This document shows, in pieces, positions 34,130-46,744 of a DNA stretch of 64,000 nucleotides. The stretch covers positions 2,682,931-2,746,930 of the forward strand of contig NW_004450481.1 of NCBI RefSeq assembly GCF_000321225.1, written 5' to 3'. The first letter of the stretch is position 1. Each line of letters starts with the position of its first letter. The notes under the pieces were generated by a model. That model did no database searches and was not told where the DNA came from. It saw only the letters and a list, made by a program, of their open reading frames with translations. Source of the DNA: Odobenus rosmarus divergens (taxonomy: Eukaryota > Chordata > Mammalia > Carnivora > Odobenidae). A program made the position numbers and the translations under genes.

Positions 34130-34323
34130 GGGTGCCTGAGTGGCTCAGTTGTTAGGCGTCTGCCTTTGGCTCGGGTCATGATCCCGGGGTCCTGGGATGG
34201 AGTCCCACATCGGGCTCCCTGCTCCGAGGGAAGCCTGCTTCTCCCGCTCCCACTCCCGCTGCTTGTGTTCCTTCTCTTGCTATCTCTGACCTCTGTCTCT
34301 GTCAAATAAATAAAATCTTTTTA
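34130..34323 (+). repeat. Can-SINE, first of a tandem pair
   Basis: Preceded by AAAAAATGAGTCTTG (34115-34129) and followed by the same 15-mer at 34324-34338, which is also the left flank of the next SINE. Confidence 0.95.
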
Positions 34324-34338
34324 AAAAAATGAGTCTTG

Positions 34339-34533
34339 GGGCTCCTGGGTGGCTCAGTTGGTTAAGCAGCTGCCTTCGGCTCAGGTCATGATCCCAGGGT
34401 CCTGGGATCGAGCCCCGCATCGGGCTCCCTGCTCGGCGGGAGGCCTGCTTCTCCCTCTCCCACTCCCCCTGCTTGTGTTCCTGCTGTCACTGTGTCTCTC
34501 TCTGTCAAATAAATAAATAAAATCTTTAAAAAA
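34339..34533 (+). repeat. Can-SINE, second of a tandem pair
   Basis: Left flank 34324-34338 and right flank AAAAAATGAGTCTT (34534-34547) are the second and third copies of one target site. Confidence 0.95.
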
Positions 34534-34770
34534 AAAAAATGAGTCTTTTTTTTTTCTGTATGAATTTTTAGGGGCAGTTACTTCATCTGTGTCTGGGCTC
34601 CCATGGCCTCTTCAAAGATCATCAAAATGTTTTGGAGAAACAGCATGTAAATTTCTGCTTTACTGTAATTGTTTTCTCCATTCTAATCTTCAGTGCATTT
34701 CCAAATTAGAGGACTTTTTCTTTTGTCACACTTTGAAACTGTGATTTTATGGCAGGCCAACTTAAAAAAA

Positions 34771-35360
34771 AAAACACCCTTTATTAGAGCAGTTTTAGGG
34801 TCAGGCAAATTGAGAAAAGAGTACAGCGATTTTCTATACATCCCCTGCCACCATACATATATAGCAGCCTGATTATCAACATCTCTCACCATTGTTACCA
34901 GTAAACCCATTGCCTATAGTTCACCTTAGGGTTCACTCTTGGTATTGTACATTTTATTGGTTTGGACAAATACAGAATGAATGTATCCATCATTACAGTA
35001 CAGAGTAGTTTCACTGCCCTACAAGTCCACTGTGATCTGCCTATTCATCCTTCCTCCCCTCAGCTCCTGGGAACCACTGATCTTTTTAGTGTCTCCATAG
35101 TTTTGCCTTTTCCAGAATATCATATAATTGGAATCATACAGTATGTACCCTTTTCAGATTGGCTTCTTTCACTTAGTAATATGAATTTATGGTTCCTCCA
35201 TATCCTTTTATGGCTTCATATCTGATTTCTTTTTAATGCTGCATAATATTCCATTATCTGGATGTACACCAGTTTATCCATTCATGTACATCTTGGTTCT
35301 TCCAAGTTTTGAATTATAAAGCTGCTATAAACATCTCTGTGCAGGTTGTTTATTAATGAC
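34771..35360 (-). repeat. Old LINE-1 3' region
   Basis: The plus strand shows the antisense of an old L1 3' region (GGTTCACTCTTGGTATTGTAC, TGGCTTCTTTCACTTAGTAA, TAATATTCCATTATCTGGATG). Non-coding. Confidence 0.7.
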
Positions 35361-36445
35361 ATGGTGACTTCTAATTAATTTTCAGCTTTACTGAGAAATA
35401 ATTGACGTGTATCATTGTGTAAATTTCAGGTGTATAATGTGATTATTTGATACATGTATATAGTGCAACATGCTTACCAAAATATAGTTAGTTAACACCC
35501 CTTTACCTCACCATTTTTTATTGTTGTAGTTATGGTGAGAACATTAAAGCTCTACTCTCATAGCAACTTTCAAGTATACAATATTGTTAATTATATCACT
35601 GTGCTGTACATTAGATTCCCAGAACTTATTCATCTTGTAACTGAAGTTTGTACTGTGACCAACATCATCTCCATTTCTCCCACCACTCAGCCACTGGCAA
35701 CCATCATTCTACTCTCTCCAGTTCATGTTTTTAGATTCCACACATAAGTGAGATCATACAGGATTTGTCTTTATCTGCCTGAATTATTTCACTTAGCATA
35801 ATGCCCTCAAGGTCTAAAGGTACATCCATGTTGCCACAAAAAGCAGGATTTCCTTCTTCTTTATGACTACTCTAAAACTTATGTATCTAATACATACATA
35901 TATATGTATATGAATAATCTCACATTTTAGTTAGTTGTATATATCACATTTTCTTTATCCATTTATTTGTTGATGGACATTTAAGTTGTTTCCATGTCTT
36001 GGCTATTGTGAATAATGCTGCAATTAACATGGGTGTAGCTATTTCTTTGAGATAGTGTTTTCATTTCCTTTGGATATATACCCGGAAATGGGATTGCTGG
36101 TGGTTCTATTTTCAATTTTATTTGAGGAGACTTCATACAGCTTTCCATAGTGGGTGTATCAATTCACATTCTCACCTACAGTGCACAAGGGTTCCATTTT
36201 CTCTACACCCTTGCCAGCATTTGTTATCTTATGTCTTTTTTATAATAGTTACTCTAACAGGTGTGAGGTGATATCTCACTGTGGTTTTGAGTTGCATTTC
36301 CCTGATGATTAGTGATGTTGAACATCTGTTGGCCATCTGTATATCTTCTTTGGTAAAATGTCTATTCAAGTTCTCTGCCCATTTTTTAATTGGATATATT
36401 TGCTATTGAGCTGTATGAGTTCTTTACATATGTTGGATATTAACC

Positions 36446-36447
<2 letters not shown>

Positions 36448-36479
<32 letters not shown>
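36448..36479. repeat. (CA)n microsatellite
   Basis: About 15 CA units inside the old L1. Confidence 0.95.
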
Positions 36480-36482
<3 letters not shown>

Positions 36483-36911
36483 GTTTGCAAATATTTCCTC
36501 CCATTCCATGGATTGCCTTTTCCTTTTATTTCTTTTGTTGTGCAGAACATTTTGGTTTGGTATAGTCCGCCTTGTTCGTTTTTGCTTTTGTTGATTGTGC
36601 TCTTGATGTCATATCCAAAAAATCATGGCCAAGACCAATGTTGAGGAAATTATTTCCTATGTGTTCTTCTGGAATCTTTATGGTTTCATGTCTTGTTAAA
36701 TCCTTAGTCCATTTTGAGTTAATTTTTGTGAGTGGTGTAAGACAGGGGTCCAACTTTTTTCTTTTCCATGTGGATATCCAGTTGGTCCCAGCACCATTTA
36801 TTGAAGAGACTATCCTTTCCAACTTGACAATTGTTGGCTGCCTTGACAAATATTAGCTGACTGTATATGTGGGGGTTTATTTCTGGGCTCTTGTTTCTGA
36901 TCCATTGGTCT

Positions 36912-37103
36912 ATTTTTTTTTAAAGTTTTTATTATTTGAAGGGGGGGCAAGGGAGAGCACGAGCAGGGGGAGGGGTAAAGGGAGAGGGAGAAGCAGACTT
37001 CCCACTGAGCAGGGAGCCTGAGGTGGGGCTCCATTCCAGGACCCTGAGATCATGACACGAGCCGAAGGCAGATGTTTAACCGATTGAACTACCCAGGCAC
37101 CCC
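36912..37103 (-). repeat. Can-SINE, antisense, inserted in L1
   Basis: Flanked by TCCATTGGTCT (36901-36911 and 37104-37114), an L1 motif duplicated by the insertion. Confidence 0.92.
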
Positions 37104-37145
37104 TCCATTGGTCTGCTTGTTTGTTTTTGTTGTTGTTGTTGTTGT

Positions 37146-37318
37146 TTTTAAAGATTTTATTTATTTGACAGAGAGAGGGAACACAAGCAGGGGGAGCGGG
37201 AGAGGGAGAAGCAGGCTTCCTGCTAAGCAGGGAGACCGATGCGGGGCTCAATTTCAGGACCCTGGGATCACGACCCGAGCTGAAGGCAGATGCTCAATGA
37301 CTGAGCCACCCAGGCGCC
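37146..37318 (-). repeat. Can-SINE, antisense, inserted in L1
   Basis: AAAGATTTTATTTATTTGAC at the left and GACTGAGCCACCCAGGCGCC at the right. It splits the same L1 33 bp beyond the target-site copy of the previous SINE. Confidence 0.93.
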
Positions 37319-38412
37319 CTCTATTCGTTTTTATGCCAGTATCATACTGTTTTGATTAGTATCATTTTGTAACACAGTTTGAAATCAGGAAGTGTGATGC
37401 CTTCTGCTTAGTCCTTTTTTAGGATTGCTTTGGCTATCCAGGGGCTTTTCTAGTTCCACACTAATCTTAAGATCATTTTTTCTATTTCTGTGGAAAATGG
37501 CATTGCAATTTTGATAGATATTGCATCGAATCTCTATGTGGCTTTGGGAAGTATAGACATTTTAACAATATTAATTTTTCTGATCCATGAACATGGGCTA
37601 TCTTTCCATTTTTCTGTGACTTCAATTTCATCAAAATCTAGTTTTCAATTCATAGAGCTTTCACTTCCTTGATTACATTCATTCCCAGGTATTTTCGTGT
37701 CTTTAATGCTGTTGTAGATGCTGTCTTTCTTTTTCAGATAATTCATTTTTGGTGTACAGAAATGCAACTGGATTTAGTATGCTTTGTATTTTAAAACTTT
37801 TCTGAGTTTAATTTTAAGTTTTTTGACAGTCTTTAGGATTTTTTATGTAAAAGATCATATCATCAACAAACACAGACAATTTTACTTATTCCTTTCTGAT
37901 TTGGATGCCTTTTGTTTCTTCTTCTTGCCTGAGTAGGACTTCCAGTGCTATGTTGAAAAGGAGTGGTGAGAGTGGGCATTCTTGTTCCTGATTTTAGAAG
38001 GAAAGTTTTCAACCTTTCACCATTGAGTACGATGTTGGCTGTCTATTTCCCATATATAGCCTTTATTATGTTGAGGTGTGTTCCTTCTATACCCAATTTG
38101 AGGGTTTTCTATCATGCAAAAATGTTGAATTTTGTCAAATGCTTTTTTTGCATCTGTTGAGATAATCACATAATTTTTGTCTTTCCTCCTACTAATGTGG
38201 TGTATCATATTTATTGATTTGTGTGTGTTGAACCATCCTTGCATCCCAGGGAAAAATCCCATCTGATCATGGTGAATGATCCTTTTAATGTGCTGCTCAA
38301 TTTGGTTTGCTAATATTTTGTTGAGATTTTTGCATCTACATCCGTCAGAGATATTGGCCTGTGTGTGTACATATATACTTGGTAGGTGGCAAAACAACAC
38401 TCCAGGCATTTC

Positions 38413-38640
38413 TTAGGCTGCACTTTTATTTTTTAAGTTAATACACAGTACTATGTCATATTTGATAGATTCCATGCTTCTGTGATCAGTTAATATTTCT
38501 TGAAAAAACATAAAGATTAACAATATTTATTCATCCTAACTGAAGTTCCTTGGGTAATAAATTTTTAAATAATTTTAAATGAACATATTAAATTAACAGC
38601 TTGTTCACTTCAATATTTTCAATAATTCCTCTGCTCTTTT
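38413..38640. other. AT-rich intergenic DNA
   Basis: No recognisable feature between the L1 end and an older SINE. Confidence 0.5.
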
Positions 38641-38645
38641 TTAAA

Positions 38646-38653
38646 AAAGATTT

Positions 38654-38684
<31 letters not shown>

Positions 38685-38767
38685 TCTCTACACACACTAT
38701 GGGGCTGGAATCTATAACCCTGAGATCAAGAGTTACATGCTCCACTGACTGAGCCAGCCTGGTGCCC
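38646..38767 (-). repeat. Older Can-SINE fragment, antisense, with (TATG)n
   Basis: Short older subtype (TAATCTCTACAC.. CCCTGAGATCAAGAG.. GAGCCAGCCTGGTGCCCC). Its tail has expanded into about eight TATG units (38654-38685). Confidence 0.85.
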
Positions 38768-38995
38768 CTGCCCCCTCTCTTTTCAATTTCAGATATCCAT
38801 AACAAAATTTTGCTGAGCAAAATAAACTTCAGTTTAGTTCAAGTGGAATAATTAGGAGTGTGGGTCAAGGAGTGTGAATTAATGAGTGTTTACTGTGTTC
38901 AGTGTAATTCTAGAGTATGAGAGTATAAGAGATCTTAGTTTAATGTGTTAGATTCTTCCAGTATAGCTAAGGAAGAGAAAGAAAAGAACAGCAAA

Positions 38996-39524
38996 GGGCG
39001 CCTGGGTGGCTCAGTTGGTTAAGCGACTGCCTTCGGCTCAGGTCATGATCCTGGAGTCCCGGGATCGAGTCCCACATCGGGCTCCCTGCTCAGCGGGGAG
39101 TCTGCTTCTCCCTCTGACCCTCTTCCCTCTCGTGCTCTCTCTCTCTCATTCTCTCTCTCTCTCAAATAAATAAATAAAAAATCTTTCCTCCCTCCTCTCA
39201 CGTGCTCTCTCTCTCTCATTCTCTCTCAAATAAATAAAAAAAATAAAATCTTTAAAAAAAAAACAAACCCTCCCCCGTCTCATGTGCTCTCTCTCTCTCT
39301 TTCTCAAATAAATAAATAAAATCTTAGGGCGCCTGGGTGGCTCAGTTGGTTAAGCGACTGCCTTCGGCTCAGGTCATGATCCTGGAGTCCCGGGATCGAG
39401 TCCCACATCGGGCTCCCTGCTCAGCGGGGAGTCTGCTTCTCCCTCTCCCAATCCCCCTGCTTTTGTTTCCTCTTTTTTTTTGTCTAAAAAAAAAAAAAAA
39501 AAAAAATCTTAAAAAAAAAAAAAA
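38996..39524 (+). repeat. Composite (dimeric) Can-SINE with reiterated tail
   Basis: Two SINE heads (38996 and 39327) and three successive CT-rich plus AAATAAATAAA tail segments (ending near 39180, 39263 and 39326) lie inside a single 13-bp duplication, AAAAGAACAGCAA (38982-38994 and 39525-39537). No duplication separates the two heads. Confidence 0.88.
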
Positions 39525-39537
39525 AAAAGAACAGCAA

Positions 39538-40279
39538 GGGCCCTAACCAGCCCATGTGGGGCCTAAAAGAAAGTCATTCACAGATAGCCCTGGTACGGCT
39601 TTCTGATAGCAGCTCACCCCCATCCTGACTCTCAACTTTAGAGTACTGTAATCCCCAACAGTGAAGGTGAGCACCCCAGGATACTGGGCCATGGGGCAGT
39701 TTACTGTGAGAAAGATGATTCTGACCTCCTGTCTATCTGGGAATGAACCAGCACTCAGATTTGCCTAGAAGCCACCCTTCTGCTCAGATGACTGATGGAT
39801 AGTTCAACCTTGGATGCTGACTGACCCACAGGTAAAGTGAGTGTCTGGGCTGCTTCATGCCTGCTTGGGTAGAATGGTTGTTGTATTTAGTCTCAGAATA
39901 ATATACTTTTTATGAAATGAAATTAAAGTAGTTGTCATACTAGTAAATTTGTAAAATAGGAACAGATTTTCCTAAAGGTATATTCACTTTTATTGTGGTC
40001 ATCTATCTTAAACATAATAATGCCAACTGTTATTCAAGTCTGGTAGGTGACTCTATAGCTTACTGATACATAAAACCCTGGGCAACTTAAAGCCATCATC
40101 TAGTTGTTTTAATCAACCAGGTGAAGTGAGGCTTACAGGTTTCTGGTGAATCTGAGACTCCTGATATGGAAACATCAAGAAATTTATATATCTGGATTTC
40201 CTTATTGTGATTTTGGGCACAGAAATAACATGACTTGGTTATAAAAATAAGTGTCATGTAGAAGGCGCAGAATACACTT
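39538..40279. other. Intergenic DNA
   Basis: About 0.7 kb without recognised repeat, RNA or coding sequence. Confidence 0.5.
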
Positions 40280-40690
40280 ATCTTGAACCTACTGGAGAGC
40301 CAAGAAATAACCCATGCATATATGGTCAACTAACTTTGACAAGGGCACCAAGAATACACAATAAGGAAAGGATAGTCTCTTTAGTAGACTATTAAAAACT
40401 AGGTATCCACAAGCAAAAGAAGGAAATTGAACCCTTATCTTACACCATACAAAAATTAACTTGAGACTGATTAAAGACTTCAGTGTCAGACACGAAACTA
40501 TAAAATTCCTAGAAGAAGACATAGGGAGGAACTCCTTGACATTGATTGGTCTTGGCAATAAACTTTTTGGATCTGACACGAAAAGCACAGGCAAGAAAAG
40601 CAAAAATAAGCAAGGGGAACTACAGAATAAGCTTATCTCATTTTTTTTAAAAAGATTATCCCCGAAAATAAAACATTTAAAAATATTTTT
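40280..40690 (+). repeat. LINE-1 ORF2 3' fragment
   Basis: Plus-strand sequence typical of the L1 ORF2 C-terminal region (AAAACTAGGTATCCACAAGC, AAAATTCCTAGAAGAAGACA, TTGGCAATAAACTTTTTGGA). No intact frame. Confidence 0.75.
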
Positions 40691-40896
40691 GATAAATTTA
40701 GGCTCACTGAGAAGATATCTATAGATCCCTGGGAGTTTTGAAAAATCTGCCATAGTTTGCTTCTGCAGAAATAGTCAAGCACTCCATCCGTCCCTCCCAG
40801 GACTTGGAGATTTCCATCAAATGCCAAAATGACCCACCAATCTTGACTGGTTATGCTAACAGATGTGTTTTAATGACCAGTTATAAACATTAACTA

Positions 40897-41090
40897 GGGC
40901 GCCTAGGTGGCTCAGTTGGTTAGGTGACTGCCTTTGGCTCGGGTCATGATCCTGGAGTCCCGGGATCGAGTCCCGCGTCGGGCTCCCTGCTCGGTGGGGA
41001 GTCTGCTTCTCCCTCTGACGCTCTTCCCTCTCGCGCTCTCTGGCTCTCATTCTCTCTCTCTCAAATAAATAAATAAACTCTTTTAAAAAA
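40897..41090 (+). repeat. Can-SINE
   Basis: Full copy of the CTGGAGTCCCGGGATCGAG subtype, with the short duplication ATTAACTA at 40889-40896 and 41091-41098. Confidence 0.93.
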
Positions 41091-41276
41091 ATTAACTAAA
41101 AGGTCTTTTTTCTTGCAGATGTTAAACATTTAAAAGATTATATGAAATACTGCTCCTGATTTCTGTTAGGAATACTGTTATTATCACCTACAAAACCTCA
41201 CCATAATAATAAAAACCACAGAAAGATTAAAGGACCATTGTGAATATAAAGAAAATTAAAAATTGACACTAAATAT

Positions 41277-41396
41277 GGGGCATCTGGCTGGCTCAGCTGG
41301 AAGAGCACGTGACTCTTGGTCTCAGGGTCATGAGTTCCCACCCCGCGCTGGGTGTAGAGATTACTTAAATAAAAACTTTAAAAAATATAAAAAGAA
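41277..41396 (+). repeat. Older Can-SINE subtype
   Basis: GGGGCATCTGGCTGGCTCAG.. CAGGGTCATGAGTTCCCACC.. GAGATTACTTAAATAAAAAC; lacks the CT-rich tail of the younger copies. Confidence 0.85.
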
Positions 41397-41747
41397 ATTA
41401 ACACTAATCAAAATTCCAGCACAGTTTTGAAAATGGAAATTGAAAATCTAATTCTAAAATGCATATGAGATGTTAAGGGCCACGAAGAGCCAAGACATTG
41501 TTAAAGAACTAAGTAAGGGAGACAATTCTATAAATTCAAAAACTTAATAAAAAACTATAAAGGTTAAAGCAGTGATCTTGAAACAAGACTAGAAAATAGA
41601 ACAACGGAAAAGATCACAGCCCCAAAATAGACCAACACATATGGGACATGTGAGCTATGACAAAAGTACTGTAAATTACTGATGAAATGCATTTTAAAAA
41701 TTAACGGTGCTAGGTTAATTGGATAGCCATATAGAAAGGCAAATCTT

Positions 41748-41986
41748 TTTATTTATTTATTTATTTATTTATTTACTTATTTATTTATTTTGAGAGACAG
41801 TGGAAGTGGGGTGGTGGTGTGGGGGGGAAGGAGCAGAGAGGGAGAGGGAGCGAGAGAGAGAATCCTAAGCAGGCTGCATGCCCAGTGTGGAGCCCAACAT
41901 GGGGCTCAGTCTCACAACCCCGAGATCATGACCTGAGCCAAAATCAACAGTTGGATGCTTAAGCAACTGAGCTACCCAGGTGCCCC
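41748..41986 (-). repeat. Can-SINE, antisense, older
   Basis: Flanked by GAAAGGCAAATCTT (41734-41747) and GAAAAGCAAATCTT (41987-42000), one mismatch. The tail has an expanded (TTTA)n. Confidence 0.9.
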
Positions 41987-42025
41987 GAAAAGCAAATCTT
42001 AAAACTATCATTTTTTAAAAAAATT

Positions 42026-42207
42026 GTTTTAAAGATTTTATTTATTTGATAGAGAGATACAGAGAGAGCACAAGCAGGCAGAGCTGCAGGCAAAGGGAGA
42101 GGGAGAAGCAGGCTCTCCACTGAGCAGGGAGCCTGATGCAGGTGACCCTGGGATCATGACCTAAGCTGAAGGCAGCTGCTTAACCAACTGAGCCACACAG
42201 ATGCCCT
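42026..42207 (-). repeat. Can-SINE, antisense
   Basis: TTTAAAGATTTTATTTATTT at the left and ACTGAGCCACACAGATGCCC at the right. Confidence 0.9.
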
Positions 42208-42892
<685 letters not shown>

Positions 42893-43059
42893 TGATGCCC
42901 CAAATCTTAAAACTATCATATACCATTCACAAAAATCAATTGCAAGAGAAATGTACATTTAAACATGAATGTTGAAAAATAACCTTTAATAAATTATTTT
43001 TATGATCTGGAGTTAGGGAGAGGTTTTTGTTTTTAATTTCTTTTTTTTTTAATTTCTTT

Positions 43060-43154
43060 TTTAAAGTAATCTCTACACCCAATGTGGGGCTTGAACTCAC
43101 GACCCTGAGATCAAGAGTTGCATGGTCTTCCAACGGAGCCAGCCAGGTGCCCCT
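43060..43154 (-). repeat. Older Can-SINE subtype, antisense
   Basis: AAAGTAATCTCTACACCCAA, ACCCTGAGATCAAGAG and GGAGCCAGCCAGGTGCCCC. Confidence 0.85.
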
Positions 43155-43283
43155 AGTTAGGGAAAGATTTCTTAAACAGATCACAAAAAGCAATAGCTAT
43201 AAAGGAAGAGCTTGATAAACTGAACTACATTCAAATTAAGAATATGTGCCTATCAAAAGACACCATTAAGAGAGTGAAGAGTA

Positions 43284-43465
43284 GGGATGCCTGGGTGGTT
43301 CAGTCATTAAGCATCTGCCTTCGGCTCAGGTCAGGATCCCAGGGTCCTGGGATTGGGTCCTGCATCGGGCTCCTTGCTCAGCAGGGAGCCTGCTTCTCCC
43401 TCTGCTGCTCTTCCTGCTTATGCTCTCTCGCTATATCAAATAAATAAATAAAATCTTAAAAAAAA
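43284..43465 (+). repeat. Can-SINE with target-site duplication
   Basis: AGAGAGTGAAGAGTA occurs at 43269-43283 and again directly after the poly(A). Confidence 0.93.
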
Positions 43466-43581
43466 AGAGAGTGAAGAGTAAAGTCAAGAGAACAGATATA
43501 TATAACACATATAACTGACAAAGGGCTCACATTCAGAATATGTAAGTAATTCCTGTAAGTCAATAAGAAAAAGACAATCTA

Positions 43582-43786
43582 GGGCGCCTGGGTGGCTCAG
43601 TTGGTTAAGCGACTGCCTTCGGCTCAGGTCATGATCCTGGAGTCCCGGGATCGAGTCCCGCATTGGGCTTCCTGCTCAGCAGGGAGTCTGCTTCTCCCTC
43701 TGACTCTCTTCCCTCTCGTGCTCTCTATCTCTCATTCTCTCTCTCTCGAATAAATAAATAAAATCTTTAAAAAGAAAAAAGAAAAA
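43582..43786 (+). repeat. Can-SINE with 15-bp target-site duplication
   Basis: GAAAAAGACAATCTA at 43567-43581 and 43787-43801. Confidence 0.95.
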
Positions 43787-43872
43787 GAAAAAGACAATCT
43801 AATAGAAAAATGGGTAGAATACCTGAACGTGTAATTTACCAAAAAGGATATCAAAGTGAGTTCAACTTCCTT

Positions 43873-44077
43873 TTTTTTTTCTTCTTATTTTAAAGATTTT
43901 ATTTCTTTATTTGACAGAGAGAGCACAAGCAGGGGGAGTGGCAGGCAGAGGCAGAGAGAGAAGCAGGCTCTCCGCAGAGCAAGGGGAGCCCGATGTGGGA
44001 CTCGATCCCAGGACCCCAGGATCATGACCTGAGCCAAAGGCAGTCGCTTAACCAACTGAGCCACACAGGCGCCCAAG
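43873..44077 (-). repeat. Can-SINE, antisense, with target-site duplication
   Basis: GTTCAACTTCCTT occurs at 43860-43872 and again from 44078. Confidence 0.92.
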
Positions 44078-44269
44078 TTCAACTTCCTTAATAATCATGT
44101 ACATTTGAATTAAAATCACAATAAGATACTACTCCACATCCTCCAGAATACCTAAGATTAAAAAGACTGCCAACACCAAGTGTTTGTGCAGATGTGGTGC
44201 AATGAGAACTCATTTGCTGTAAGAGGGAGTGCACTGTGTTTGACATCATATGCTAGATCTAACAGTGAA

Positions 44270-46250
44270 CATAGCAATTTAGCATGACAGAGGCTCCCTG
44301 TGCACAAGCTTGAGAGTTAAAAATTAAAGGGGTGGGTCCTACACTTTCATGAGCTTACCTCCAGGAGCCCTTTCAGATTCTCCCTGAAGATCAGAGAAAA
44401 ACTGCCTGCTTCCCTCAAAGGAAGGGAAAAGTAACCACTTTGAAATATGCCCAGAGTATTCTGTTCCCTTAACAAAACCCTGCCCTCAAGGAAACTATTC
44501 TACCAAAGTCTAACCATTCTGGGTTTTTCCAGACCCTCACAGACATGGGGAATGGGAAATAACCAACTCCAGTTCCCTGTAGCCTTCCAGTCTCACCCAG
44601 GCAGAGGGTGGGGAGTGGCCAAGAAGCAGTTGTAAAGGTCTCAGCCTGAAGCACTGGCTCGCTAAGTTAACTGGCTTCATGATAGGACTAGGGGACACTT
44701 CCCCTCCCTCCACACCTCCCCACCTCCCCACCACATTGTTATGTATAGCTCCTGAACAATAACAGGGGATTACAACGGAAAGAACTGCAAGCCTCCGACT
44801 TTATTTCAGAAGCAGTCTCTAGGAAAACCCAAAGACAATAGTGGGGGGAAAATACAAGGACACCAGAGGAAATTTTAGCCTCTAACACCTAAGCTTCAGC
44901 AGACGGTAAATATAACTTCTACACAGATAAACATAGAACCTCACACTAAAGGCATATTTACCTCAGGTCCTCTTACCTGGTACATCACATTCAGCTTTCA
45001 ACAAAAACTACAAGGCATACTAAAAGGCAAAAACCTATAGCTTGAAGACACAGAGAAAGCATCGGAACCAGGCTCAATATGGCAGAAATTTTAGAATTAT
45101 CAGACCAGGAACTTAAAATAACTATGATCACCAAGCTAAGAGCTCTAATGGAAAAAGTGGACAACATGGGAGATCATATGGGTAATGTAAGAGAGAGATG
45201 GAAACTCTAAGATCAGAAGGAGGTGCTAGAAACAAAAATCACTAAAAGAAATAATGTCTTTGATGGGCTCATCAGTAGACTGGACACAGTTGAGAAAAGA
45301 ATCCCTGAGCTTGAGGGCGCCTGGGTGGCTCAGTCGTTAGGTGTCTGCCTTCAGCTCAGGTCATGGTCCCAGAGTCCTGGGATCGAGTCCCACATCGGGC
45401 TCCCCACTCAGCAGGAAGCCTGCTTCTCCCTCTCCCACTCCTTCTGCTAGTGTTCCCTCTCTTGCTGTGTCTCTATCAAATAAATAAATAAATAAAATCT
45501 AAAAAAAAAAAAAAAGAATCCATGAGCTTGAAGATATGTCACTAGAAACTCCCCAAACCGAAAAGCAAAGAGAAAAAAGAATGAAACAGAATATCTAAGA
45601 ACTGTAGGACAATTATAAAAGTGTAATCATACTTGTAATACAAAAAGACAAGAAAGAAGGAATATATGAAGTAATAATGGCTGAGAATTTTCCAAAATGA
45701 ATGACAGACACCAAACTACAACCGGGAAGCTCAAAGTATCATAAGCAAATACCAAAAAAAGTCTACACTTAGGCATATCATATTTAAACTGCAGAAAAAT
45801 CAAAGACACAGAGAAGATCTTGAATTGCAAGAAACCAGGTGGAGGAAATACACCTTATTTATAGAGAAACAAAGATAAGATGTTCACTAGACTTCTCTGC
45901 AGAAACCCACCAATCTAGAATTCTGTGTCCAGCAAAATATCCTTCAAAAAAAAAAAAGAAGGAAAAATACTGTCTTGGACAAAATTTGAGGATTTTGTAG
46001 ATCTGCCTGTCAAGAAATGTTAAAAGAAGTTCTTCAGAGAGAAGGAAAATTATATAGGTAAGAAACTCAGATCTACATGAAGAAAGGAAGAGTGTTAGAG
46101 AAGGAATAAATGGACTTCTCCCTCCCCTCACGTCTTGATGCCAAGCCCATACTTGGATCCCCAGGCCCATGCTGAATGATATGGACATGGAGCACGATGG
46201 CTCTGTGGGCTTAAAAAAATAAAGAAGACTTGCTTTCGTGACCCACAGCT
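44270..46250 (+). mobile_element. HAL1/L1 ORF1-type LINE remnant
   Basis: Plus-strand sequence resembles the 5' UTR and ORF1 part of a half-L1 (HAL1) or old L1: GGAATTATCAGACCAGG-like, AGCTCTAATGGAAAAAGTGG, GGGCTCATCAGTAGACTGGA, AAGCAAAGAGAAAAAAGAAT. The frame is broken and a Can-SINE (45315-45514) interrupts it. Family assignment is from memory of consensus features. Confidence 0.6.
45315..45514 (+). repeat. Can-SINE with 20-bp target-site duplication
   Basis: AAAAGAATCCCTGAGCTTGA (45295-45314) and a one-mismatch copy directly after the poly(A). Confidence 0.95.
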
Positions 46251-46265
46251 GCAACCTCTAATTTA

Positions 46266-46485
46266 TTTTTTTATTTTTATTTCTATTTTTTTTGAAGATT
46301 TATTTATTTATTTATTTGACAGAGAGAGAGACAGCGAGAGAGGGAACACAAGCAGGGGGAGTGGGAGAGGGAGAAGCAGGCTCTCCCCCAAGGAAGGAGC
46401 CCGATGAGGGGCTCGATCCCAGGACCCTGGGATCACGACCTGAGCCGAAGGCAGACACTTAATGACTGAGCCACCCAGGCGCCCT
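46266..46485 (-). repeat. Can-SINE, antisense, with 15-bp target-site duplication
   Basis: GCAACCTCTAATTTA at 46251-46265 and 46486-46500. Confidence 0.95.
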
Positions 46486-46744
46486 GCAACCTCTAATTTA
46501 AAGACACTGCAATGGACATAGCAAGTTCTCTGGCTCATGGAAGGGAGAAATCTACTCCAAAGACTCTGGGCAAAATTTGGAAATAAGAAATAAAAATACG
46601 ACGAAAGCTACCTTCCCCTCAGCTTTACAGAAGTTGATAACATACCTTATTGCATCATATGCAACCGAATATTTCCCTACAGTGTTAAAGAAAAACCAAT
46701 TTGGAAGAAAAAAAAATAAAAAGAAAAAAGAAGAACCAGAGCTG

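Larger units (their letters stand above)
35375..38410 (-). mobile_element. 5'-truncated old LINE-1 with ORF2 remnant
   Basis: Read on the minus strand, the element begins inside the reverse transcriptase domain (broken frame at 38409-38017, with an AFDKIQH-type motif), continues through the ORF2 C-terminal region (36849-36526) and ends in a long 3' UTR. Frameshifts and stops are frequent. Two Can-SINEs (36912-37103 and 37146-37318) and a CA repeat interrupt it. It is an immobile fossil. Confidence 0.85.
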
